DNA of 6,559 bases from assembly GCA_012511735.1 (NCBI GenBank), contig JAAZFK010000076.1:1-6559 (forward strand). Direction: 5' to 3'. The first letter of the stretch is position 1, and each line of letters starts with the position of its first letter. The notes beneath the pieces were generated by a model. It did not search any database, was not told the origin of the DNA, and saw only the letters and a list, made by a program, of their open reading frames with translations. This document shows, piece after piece, positions 1 through 5,391 of the stretch. Origin of the DNA: Clostridiaceae bacterium. GTDB lineage: Bacteria > Bacillota > Clostridia > Saccharofermentanales > DTU023. The position numbers and the translations under genes are program-made.

Positions 1-565
1 CCACCCGGTTGATCTGGTTTCGTGTCACCAGCTCCTGGAGTTGCCGCCACATCTGGTTGTAAAGATCATCCGTCAGACGTGCCCGCATGGGCTCCCAATC
101 CTGAGTCTCCCAGGCTCTTTGCATTTCGGAATAGAGGTTGGAGACCTTCTCCCGCATCTCCGCTTCGGTGAAGAAAGGATCATGTTGCCGCACCTGGTCG
201 GCGACACCGGTTGAGTGGGCCGGGGGTGGAGAAGGAACAGACGTCGATCCCGGGGGGTTACCTTTTCTTGCTTTCAGAATGACGAACACAATGATGATAA
301 TAAAAATCACCAGGCCAAAAGAAGGGCTCCCCCCGACACAGGAAAAGCCCCCGTCCGAACCGAAGCCGCCACCCCAATCGCTGCCGCCGGATGAGCCTCC
401 CCAGCCTCCGCCGGAGGAACCGCCATAATCGCTGTCCCCACCAAAAAAGCCCGCGTCGGCGGGACCGGGATAGAAGCGGACACTGGCCTGGGCCGGCAGG
501 CTGAAAACAAGCAGGCCCACGATGACCGCCAGTAATAGAAGTGAGATCTTAACAGTCCGCTTCAT
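1..565 (-). CDS. Tim44-like domain protein, secreted/membrane-anchored, C-terminus cut by window edge
   Basis: The frame is open from ATG 563-565 to the window edge, giving 188 codons without a stop. A ribosome binding site (AGGAGGG, 575-581) lies 9 nt upstream. Residues 1-27 form a signal peptide: a basic MKR start, a Leu/Val core and an LPAQA cleavage-like end. Residues about 42-80 are low complexity, rich in Gly, Ser, Trp and Asp. A hydrophobic segment at about 84-97 (GLVIFIIIIVFVIL) is a membrane span followed by the basic KARKG. After a Pro/Ser linker, residues from about 129 (DPFFTEAEMREKVSNLY, then the Trp-rich WETQDWEPMRARLTDDLY) match the start of the Tim44-like fold. Bacterial Tim44-like proteins commonly have this signal, Gly-rich stretch, membrane span and Tim44 domain order; their role is poorly known, and membrane association is inferred from the mitochondrial Tim44 fold. 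It is the last visible gene of the pdxS-side run, 47 bp after the dehydrogenase stop. Confidence 0.82.
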   Translation of the reverse strand, partial: MKRTVKISLLLLAVIVGLLVFSLPAQASVRFYPGPADAGFFGGDSDYGGSSGGGWGGSSGGSDWGGGFGSDGGFSCVGGSPSFGLVIFIIIIVFVILKARKGNPPGSTSVPSPPPAHSTGVADQVRQHDPFFTEAEMREKVSNLYSEMQRAWETQDWEPMRARLTDDLYNQMWRQLQELVTRNQINRV

Positions 566-612
566 TTGCAAAAGCCCTCCTGTCAGCAGCTGTCCGGTAC
601 GGCTTCCAGCGG

Positions 613-1509
613 TCAATTCTTGTCGCTGTCGGTATTCTCTTGCCTGTAGAGGCGGATCAACGCCTGGGTGCCCAGATCGCCCCCACCATCGTCAGCCATC
701 CGCTCGTAGAGCTTTAAGACTGTGTGAAGCATCGGAAGTTTTGCCTTGCGGCCGGCCATCTCTTCTTCAACGATCCGCATGTCCTTGATGAAATGCTTAA
801 TGAAAAAGCCAGGGTCATGGTCGCCTGACAGCACTCTGGGAGCCATGTGGCTGATCTGCCAGCTGCCGGCCGCGCCCGCGCCGATCGCCCGCAACATGGT
901 CTCGGGGTCCAGACCCGTCTTCTCCGCGTAGAGGATGGCTTCGGTCATGGCCACCGTCGCTCCCGCGACAGCGATCTGGTTGGCCGCCTTGGTATGTTGT
1001 CCCTTACCGGCTCCGCCCATATAGACGATGTTTTTTCCAAGAACGGAGAAAACGGGCAACGCGCGGTCAAAGGCGTCACGGTCGCCCCCCGCCATGATGG
1101 AGAGGGTTCCCTGTCGTGCGCCGACGTCGCCGCCCGATACGGGGGCGTCCAGAAGCGCCAGGCCCGCCTCTTTGCCCTCCTCGTAAAGCCTCTCGGCAAG
1201 CGAGGGAGAGGAAGTGGTCATATCGATGACCAGCGTGCCGGGCCGGGCTGATTCGAAAACACCCCCCCGACCCAGCATGACTTGCCTGACGTCCTCAGGG
1301 TAGCCAAGAATGGTAATGACCGCGTCCGCCTCTTTGACAGTTTCGGCAATTGAACCGCCGCAGACCGAACCGGTCTGGCAGGCAATCGCTTCCGCCTTCT
1401 CCCTGCTCCGGTTGAAGACGACCAGACCAAAACCATGATGGCAGAGCCTGGCCACCATGGAGGCTCCCATGACCCCCGTGCCGATAAATCCGATCCGCTT
1501 AATGGACAT
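613..1509 (-). CDS. NAD(P)-dependent beta-hydroxyacid dehydrogenase (3-hydroxyisobutyrate dehydrogenase / tartronate semialdehyde reductase family)
   Basis: This is a 298-residue protein, the usual family length. The Rossmann motif GFIGTGVMG is at residues 7-15, and the second strand ends in FNR (32-34), where Asn-Arg is often linked to NADP(H) preference. The substrate signature DAPVSGG is at 121-127. The catalytic lysine is K174 within GAGKGQHTKAAN (166-177), and a C-terminal helical domain carries the conserved FIKDMRI stretch. The family reversibly oxidises small beta-hydroxyacids such as 3-hydroxyisobutyrate, tartronate semialdehyde/glycerate or gamma-hydroxybutyrate in the cytoplasm. 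The substrate cannot be decided from motifs. The start ATG 1507-1509 lies 8 bp after the pdxS stop. AGGGGAG inside the end of pdxS, and AGGCGG directly before ATG, could both serve as ribosome binding site. The tight spacing implies co-transcription with pdxS, and possibly translational coupling. Confidence 0.9.
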   Translation of the reverse strand: MSIKRIGFIGTGVMGASMVARLCHHGFGLVVFNRSREKAEAIACQTGSVCGGSIAETVKEADAVITILGYPEDVRQVMLGRGGVFESARPGTLVIDMTTSSPSLAERLYEEGKEAGLALLDAPVSGGDVGARQGTLSIMAGGDRDAFDRALPVFSVLGKNIVYMGGAGKGQHTKAANQIAVAGATVAMTEAILYAEKTGLDPETMLRAIGAGAAGSWQISHMAPRVLSGDHDPGFFIKHFIKDMRIVEEEMAGRKAKLPMLHTVLKLYERMADDGGGDLGTQALIRLYRQENTDSDKN

Positions 1510-1517
1510 CCGCCTGA

Positions 1518-2381
1518 CTAAACTCCCCTTGCTGACATGATGACTTCAATCTGATCAGGATTGAGACCTACCATGGCCTCCCCCAGGTTTTCAGACACAG
1601 CCGCCAGCCTTTCAGGATCATCGTAGTGCGTGCAGGCTTCAACGATGGCCTTGGCCCGCTGTACGGGATCTCCAGACTTGAAGATGCCCGATCCGACGAA
1701 GACGCCTTCAGCGCCAAGCTGACGCATGAGCGCGGCATCGGCCGGTGTCGCGACACCGCCGGCTGAGAAGTTGGGCACGGGAAGTTTGCCGTGCTGATGG
1801 ACATATTTGAGAAGCTCGACCGGAACAGCCAGTTCTCTTGCCCGGACATAGAGTTCGTCTTCGCGAAGTGACGCGACTTCCCGGATCTGTTCACTGATCT
1901 TGCGCATGTGTTTGACCGCCTGGATCACGTCTCCTGTGCCGGGTTCACCCTTGGTCCGGATCATGAGCGCGCCTTCCGCCAAACGCCTCAGCGCCTCATC
2001 GAGACCGCGGGCGCCGCATACAAAAGGTACGTCAAATTTCGTCTTATCGATGTGATAAACCTCATCAGCCGGTGACAACACTTCGCTCTCGTCTACAAAA
2101 TCGACACCGATCGCCTGCAGGATCTGAGCTTCCACGAAATGACCGATACGAACTTTCGCCATGACGGGAATTTTGACTGCCTTCATAATTTCTTTGACCA
2201 TGGCGGGATCGCTCATCCGTGAGATACCGCCTGCGGACCGGATATCCGCGGGAACCCGCTCGAGCGCCATCACCGACACAGCGCCGGCTTCCTCGGCCAC
2301 CTTAGCCTGCTCAACATTCACGACGTCCATGATGACGCCGCCTTTCAGTTGCTCCGCCAGTGAGCGGTTAAATTGTTTCAT
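1518..2381 (-). CDS. pdxS: Pyridoxal 5'-phosphate synthase lyase subunit PdxS
   Basis: PdxS is the (beta/alpha)8-barrel synthase of the DXP-independent vitamin B6 route. It builds PLP from ribose 5-phosphate, glyceraldehyde 3-phosphate and ammonia, the ammonia normally delivered by the glutaminase PdxT in a 12+12 complex. The protein has 287 residues, slightly shorter than the roughly 294 usual, with the difference at the N-terminus. Active-site residues are present: D19 in GGVIMDV, K76 in MAKVRIGH (first imine lysine, K81 in Bacillus subtilis) and K144 in [11 protein letters not shown] (swinging-arm lysine, K149). The phosphate-loop motif [20 protein letters not shown] and the GSGIFKS motif are also intact. 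ATG 2379-2381 is chosen because a perfect AGGAGG (2393-2398) lies 11 nt upstream. No pdxT is in the window; the next gene is a dehydrogenase instead. The leader upstream holds a promoter and a terminator-like hairpin. Confidence 0.97.
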   Translation of the reverse strand: MKQFNRSLAEQLKGGVIMDVVNVEQAKVAEEAGAVSVMALERVPADIRSAGGISRMSDPAMVKEIMKAVKIPVMAKVRIGHFVEAQILQAIGVDFVDESEVLSPADEVYHIDKTKFDVPFVCGARGLDEALRRLAEGALMIRTKGEPGTGDVIQAVKHMRKISEQIREVASLREDELYVRARELAVPVELLKYVHQHGKLPVPNFSAGGVATPADAALMRQLGAEGVFVGSGIFKSGDPVQRAKAIVEACTHYDDPERLAAVSENLGEAMVGLNPDQIEVIMSARGV

Positions 2382-2434
2382 CTTAAATCACACCTCCTAA
2401 TATTCTGTGCTCAACAACCATGACTGGATACTCT

Positions 2435-2456
2435 AAAAAGCCCCCGGTACCGGAGG
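2435..2456 (-). terminator. Terminator-like hairpin in the pdxS leader (candidate attenuator)
   Basis: Read on the minus strand, CCTCCG (2456-2451) pairs with CGGGGG (2446-2441) around a GTAC loop, six pairs with one G-U. This is followed by C and five T (2439-2435). That is the form of an intrinsic terminator, but it lies downstream of the predicted pdxS promoter and about 37 nt before its ribosome binding site, so it would act on pdxS itself rather than end another gene. The six-pair stem is modest. On the plus strand the same hairpin has no long T tract. A competing pairing with 2481-2487 is described in the findings. Confidence 0.5.
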
Positions 2457-2494
2457 TTTCATCGCAGGTTATGGTTTTCACCAGTACTGGCAAC

Positions 2495-2523
2495 AGTATA
2501 CGCCGACCCCAAGGTGAACGCAA
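2495..2523 (-). promoter_or_regulatory. Predicted sigma-A-type promoter of pdxS
   Basis: On the minus strand TTGCGT (2523-2518) and TATACT (2500-2495) are separated by exactly 17 nt. The -10 matches consensus at five of six positions and the -35 at three of six. Predicted transcription start is about 2488, giving a leader of about 107 nt before pdxS ATG. The leader begins inside the palindrome CCAGTACTGG (2481-2490). Confidence 0.55.
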
Positions 2524-2557
2524 CAAAAAAGCCCTTGACGCGGTTCCGTTACAGTGA

Positions 2558-2586
2558 TTGACAGTCGGGGATTATATCAATAATAT
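2558..2586 (+). promoter_or_regulatory. Predicted sigma-A-type promoter of rex
   Basis: A perfect -35 TTGACA (2558-2563) is followed after 17 nt by TAATAT (2581-2586), four of six against the -10 consensus. The predicted start near 2593 leaves a very short leader of about 17 nt, in which the ribosome binding site GGGAGG (2599-2604) sits 5 nt before GTG 2610. The short overlapping palindromes TATCGATA (2589-2596) and CGATATCG (2592-2599) lie at the start point and could be an operator, but they do not match the known Rex site. Confidence 0.6.
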
Positions 2587-2609
2587 GTTATCGATATCGG
2601 GAGGTTTAC

Positions 2610-3224
2610 GTGGCTTCTAATTCACTTTCTTTCCAGACGCTTCAGCGCTTGCCCTACTACCTTGACTACCTGAGGGAAGTGGAAACTGAAAATGTGTCTT
2701 CGACGGTCATCGCCGCGGAGTTCGGCTTACACGAAGTTCAGGTCAGGAAAGATCTGGCGTCCGTCAGCAAGCTGGCAGGACGGCCCCGGAAAGGCTTCGA
2801 TACGCAGTCGCTTATCCGGGACATTGAAGAGATCTTAGGTTACGGGCATGTTGATGAGGCGGTGATCGTCGGCGTCGGCCACCTGGGAATGGCGCTGGCC
2901 AACTATGCCGGCTTCGGCAAGTACGGCCTGCGGATCGTGGCCGGCTTCGACACCCGTATCACACAAGAGGAATCCCTCAACGAGATGCCTCTTTATCCCA
3001 TGGAAGAGCTGGAGTCTGTCATTTCGGAACGCAAGATCCGATTGGGAATCATTACAGTCGATGGGGCCAATGCCCAGGCTGTCTGCGACCAGCTGGTCGC
3101 AGCGGGAATCAAGGCCGTCTGGAATTTCGCGCCCGTCATCCTGCAGGTTCCGGAAGACATCATCGTCCAAAATGAAAACATGGCCTGTGCCCTGGCCATC
3201 CTGTCCCATCATCTGAGAAAATAA
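2610..3224 (+). CDS. rex: Redox-sensing transcriptional repressor Rex
   Basis: Rex is a homodimeric repressor that binds DNA when NAD+ is high and lets go when NADH rises, controlling fermentation and anaerobic redox genes. The protein has 204 residues. Residues 1 to about 77 form the winged-helix domain, with LQRLPYYLDYL (11-21), the recognition-helix region GLHEVQVRKDLASVS (39-53) and the following GRPRKGF (57-63). The Rossmann domain carries the dinucleotide motif GVGHLG (88-93), then AGF ending in D114 at the end of the second strand. Conserved late features are IRLGIITV, AGIKAVWNFAPV and the C-terminal QNENMACALAILSHHL swap helix. The start is GTG 2610 because GGGAGG lies 5 nt upstream and the protein begins at the expected family boundary. 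It is transcribed divergently from pdxS, and the lipid kinase follows 37 nt after its stop. Confidence 0.94.
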   Translation: MASNSLSFQTLQRLPYYLDYLREVETENVSSTVIAAEFGLHEVQVRKDLASVSKLAGRPRKGFDTQSLIRDIEEILGYGHVDEAVIVGVGHLGMALANYAGFGKYGLRIVAGFDTRITQEESLNEMPLYPMEELESVISERKIRLGIITVDGANAQAVCDQLVAAGIKAVWNFAPVILQVPEDIIVQNENMACALAILSHHLRK

Positions 3225-3246
3225 AAGCTTGAGGGCTCCTCGCCCG

Positions 3247-3255
3247 TGTTATCAT
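3247..3255 (+). promoter_or_regulatory. Extended -10 promoter-like element before the lipid kinase gene
   Basis: TGTTATCAT has the extended -10 form TGnTATAAT with one mismatch in the hexamer TATCAT (3250-3255). There is no good -35 at 17 nt; TTGAGG (3229-3234) lies at a short 15 nt spacing. The predicted start would be about 3262, the A of the kinase ATG, so a transcript from it would be leaderless. Together with the two preceding bases, the same 11 bases recur exactly before selD (5339-5349). Confidence 0.35.
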
Positions 3256-3261
3256 ACTGGC

Positions 3262-4236
3262 ATGAACGGGTCGGACGAAAATATCCTTGTCATCATCAAC
3301 CCCAAGGCTGGCCGTTACGGATCCGTATCAGCCGCCGGGAAACTTTGCAGGGAGTTGAGACAGGCCGGCGCCCGCGTCAATGAAATCACCACCACCGGCA
3401 TGGGGGATGCCCGCAAGATCGCCTTCAACCAGGCTCCCAATCACAGCCTGGTCGTTGCCTGCGGAGGTGACGGAACCTTGTCGGAGGTAATCTCGGGACT
3501 TATGCGGCTCCCGTCCCCTCCTGATGTCGGTTTTCTACCCATCGGTTCAACCTGTGACGTCGCCCGCACCTTCGGACTTCCTTCCAACCCTGTCAAAGCC
3601 GCGCGCGGCATGCTGAACGGGATCCCCTATCCACTTGATATCGGACAGGTGACCGGCAGCCAGGCCTCCATCCGCCAGGATCTTCCGCAGGGCACGGTTC
3701 CCCATGAAGCGGATCAGCTCCCCGAGTATTTCTCCTATGTGGCGAGTTTTGGCGCTTTTACAGAAATCGCCTATGCGACAAGACGCCAATTGAAAAAGAG
3801 CCTGGGTCATCTGGCCTATGTGCTGAAGGGACTCCAATCGGTTGGCAGCATCCGGCCTTTTGAAACGGAAGTGATCTTGGATGGAGAAGATTATTCCGGT
3901 CACTATATCTTCGGCGGGGTCCTCAACTCAAATTCGGTCGGCGGCCTGGTCAGACTGGACGATGTCATCCTGGACGACGGCCTTTTCGAGGTTCTGCTGG
4001 TCAAGCCCCCCCGTAACGTCGGCCAGACCGCACGGCTGGTCTCACAATTGTTGCGCAGGAAAACAGGAAATGACATTATCCGGCGCCGTGCCCGTGACAT
4101 CAGCTTCCGCTTCATCGAGCCCGTCTCCTTCACCCTGGACGGGGAATACGGAGGAACCAGAAAGAGCTGGCAGGTCACCAATATCAAGCAGGCCGTCCGT
4201 CTTCGCCTTCAGGATCCGCCCAAGGCAACAAGCTGA
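3262..4236 (+). CDS. YegS/DgkB-family lipid (diacylglycerol) kinase
   Basis: The protein has 324 residues from ATG 3262. The frame is open upstream to a TTG at 3229, but that adds 11 residues (RAPRPCYHT...) not typical of the family, which starts just before the nucleotide site. Motifs in order: NPKAG (13-17), the nucleotide-binding GGDGT (68-72), PIGSTCDVAR (93-102), then the C-terminal beta-sandwich domain with SYVASFGAFTEIAYAT, NSNSVGG, DDGLFEVLLVK and the catalytic LDGE (292-295). Members phosphorylate diacylglycerol or related lipids at the inner membrane face, recycling diacylglycerol into phospholipid synthesis. The family's usual Asn in the T-N-D-x-A motif is Cys98 here. No ribosome binding site is visible before ATG 3262, so expression may rely on rex read-through or a leaderless transcript. 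The MtnA-like gene begins 14 nt downstream, implying one operon. Confidence 0.88.
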   Translation: MNGSDENILVIINPKAGRYGSVSAAGKLCRELRQAGARVNEITTTGMGDARKIAFNQAPNHSLVVACGGDGTLSEVISGLMRLPSPPDVGFLPIGSTCDVARTFGLPSNPVKAARGMLNGIPYPLDIGQVTGSQASIRQDLPQGTVPHEADQLPEYFSYVASFGAFTEIAYATRRQLKKSLGHLAYVLKGLQSVGSIRPFETEVILDGEDYSGHYIFGGVLNSNSVGGLVRLDDVILDDGLFEVLLVKPPRNVGQTARLVSQLLRRKTGNDIIRRRARDISFRFIEPVSFTLDGEYGGTRKSWQVTNIKQAVRLRLQDPPKATS

Positions 4237-4250
4237 GAGGAGGGATCATC

Positions 4251-5303
4251 ATGCGTCAGGATCATGGCCTTGGTTTTCTTCTGACTTACGAGAATGTCGC
4301 CTGGTTTGACGGCGGCATGGTCCGCATCCTCGATCGCCGCGCCTACCCCCATAAGATCAAGTTTGTGGAATGCCGGACAGTTGATCAGGTGGCCCGGGCC
4401 ATTCAGGACATGGTGACGCAAAGTGCCGGTCCCTACACGGCCGCTGCCATGGGCATGGCTCTACAAGCTTATCTGGTCAGGGGCCAGGGCCGGGATCGTC
4501 AACTGGAAGCTCTGGGGCTGGCCGCTGAAAAACTTGCGACAGCAAGAACCACGACCGAACCCCGGATGAGACGCGTCACTGCGGCGGCTTTAACCGCGGC
4601 AAGAAAGGCCCTGGATCAAGGTGAGCACGACTTGTCCCGGGTCCTGTTTGATGTAGCCTATCAATCCCTGGAACGCCGTTATGAGCGGATGTCTCGTGTC
4701 GCCACTCAGCTGGTGTCGCTCCTGCCTGAGCGGGCAAGGGTCATGACGCATTGTTTTGGCGAGACCATTGTAGGAACCATGATCCGCGCCGCCAAACTGG
4801 AGGGCAGGGAACTGGCCCTTTTCACTCCCGAAACACGTCCCTATCTCCAGGGCGCCCGCTTGACCGCCAGTGTGGCGGCGGAGATGGGGATCCCCGTGAC
4901 CGTCATTACAGACAACATGGCGGCGGAGGTATTTTCAGGCAGACAGGTCGACCTTTTGACAACCGCTGCCGATGCTATCACTTCGGACGGTTACGTGGTT
5001 AACAAGGTTGGCACCCTGCAGCTTGCCATCATCGCCAAATATTACGGGGTGCCCTATTTTGTCACAGGCATTCCCGACAGCATGGCGATTGAAGACGTGG
5101 TCATTGAGCACCGGAATCCAGAACAGGTCCTGGAAGCAGGGGGAGTGCCAACCACACGCGAGGGAGTCAAAGGCTATTACCCCTCTTTCGACGTAACGCC
5201 CCCTCATCTGATCTCAGCTGTCGTCACGGACACTGCCATCCTGACCCCTTACAATCTGTCCGACTACCGCCCGCCGGAAGGCGAGGGAGACTATTGGGGA
5301 TGA
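4251..5303 (+). CDS. MtnA/eIF2B-alpha-like family protein with altered substrate-site motifs, function unknown
   Basis: The protein has 350 residues, about the length of MtnA (S-methyl-5-thioribose-1-phosphate isomerase). Start ATG 4251 has AGGAGGG (4238-4244) 6 nt upstream. The N-terminal region follows MtnA (WFDGGMVRILDRRAYP at 18-33, then VECRTVDQVARAIQDMV at 39-55). The C-terminal Rossmann-like half is clear: RPYLQGARLTA (196-206), GIPVTVITDNMA (213-224), DGYVVNKVGT (246-255) and GVPYFV. The catalytic pair seems kept: C168 in MTHCFGE and D241 in TAADAI. However, the MtnA phosphate-site RGAP is QSAGP here (57-61), the RPTAVNL motif is RTTTEPR (99-105), TICNAG-type Cys context is HCFGE, and the ADRI arginine is Ala242. 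It is therefore probably a sugar-phosphate isomerase-fold paralogue with another ligand, not true methionine-salvage MtnA. No other salvage gene is present. selD follows after 88 nt. Confidence 0.8.
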   Translation: MRQDHGLGFLLTYENVAWFDGGMVRILDRRAYPHKIKFVECRTVDQVARAIQDMVTQSAGPYTAAAMGMALQAYLVRGQGRDRQLEALGLAAEKLATARTTTEPRMRRVTAAALTAARKALDQGEHDLSRVLFDVAYQSLERRYERMSRVATQLVSLLPERARVMTHCFGETIVGTMIRAAKLEGRELALFTPETRPYLQGARLTASVAAEMGIPVTVITDNMAAEVFSGRQVDLLTTAADAITSDGYVVNKVGTLQLAIIAKYYGVPYFVTGIPDSMAIEDVVIEHRNPEQVLEAGGVPTTREGVKGYYPSFDVTPPHLISAVVTDTAILTPYNLSDYRPPEGEGDYWG

Positions 5304-5340
5304 CCGGCCTCAAGACGTCTGCTCTGCTTGGTCGGTTGCG

Positions 5341-5349
5341 TGTTATCAT
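5341..5349 (+). promoter_or_regulatory. Extended -10 promoter-like element before selD
   Basis: TGTTATCAT again has the extended -10 form with hexamer TATCAT (5344-5349). The -35 region at 17 nt spacing (GCTCTG) is poor, as tolerated by extended -10 promoters. The predicted start near 5356 gives a leader of about 36 nt containing the selD ribosome binding site. With flanking bases, the 11-mer CGTGTTATCAT is identical to 3245-3255. Confidence 0.4.
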
Positions 5350-5376
5350 GGACAGCGGATCATCAATCAACCAGTC

Positions 5377-5386
5377 AAGGGAGGTG
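5377..5386 (+). promoter_or_regulatory. Ribosome binding site that fixes the selD start
   Basis: AAGGGAGGTG lies just before ATG 5392, with GGGAGG (5379-5384) 7 nt from the start codon. It supports initiation at 5392, upstream of the in-frame TGA. No comparable site precedes TTG 5488, where a caller treating TGA as stop would begin the gene. Confidence 0.85.
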
Positions 5387-5391
5387 TGATC

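Noticed and set aside
2433..2462. Nine-codon leader ORF on the minus strand (ATG 2462-2460 to TAG 2435-2433, MKPPVPGAF) overlapping the pdxS leader hairpin
   Set aside because: Its proline run would suit ribosome-stalling attenuation, but there is no ribosome binding site before it, and an ORF this short is easily expected by chance.
2525..2550. T-box-like GGAACCGCG (minus strand) followed by GGGC and six T, as a possible T-box or terminator
   Set aside because: It lies upstream of the predicted pdxS start, no complementary stem forms before the T tract, and the rest of a T-box (Stem I, specifier, matching terminator) is not seen. The T tract overlaps the -35 region.
2401..2609. Rex operator (TTGTGAA-N4-TTCACAA type) in the rex/pdxS intergenic region
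   Set aside because: Only fragments such as TTCACC, TTGTTG and TTGTTGA occur, with wrong spacing and no inverted partner. Rex autoregulation is not supported by sequence here.
3227..3248. rex terminator: GGGC-TCCTC-GCCC hairpin after the rex stop
   Set aside because: The stem is only four pairs and is followed by GTGTT, not a T tract. The kinase gene starts within a few bases, so read-through is more likely.
3547..3903. Long antisense open frames opposite the lipid kinase, rex and selD
   Set aside because: They are codon-bias shadows of well-supported genes, without ribosome binding sites or recognisable motifs.
5301..5391. TGA at the end of the MtnA-like gene as another Sec codon
   Set aside because: The in-frame continuation (PASRRLLCLVG...) resembles no family extension, the protein is already of MtnA length, and no SECIS-like hairpin follows.
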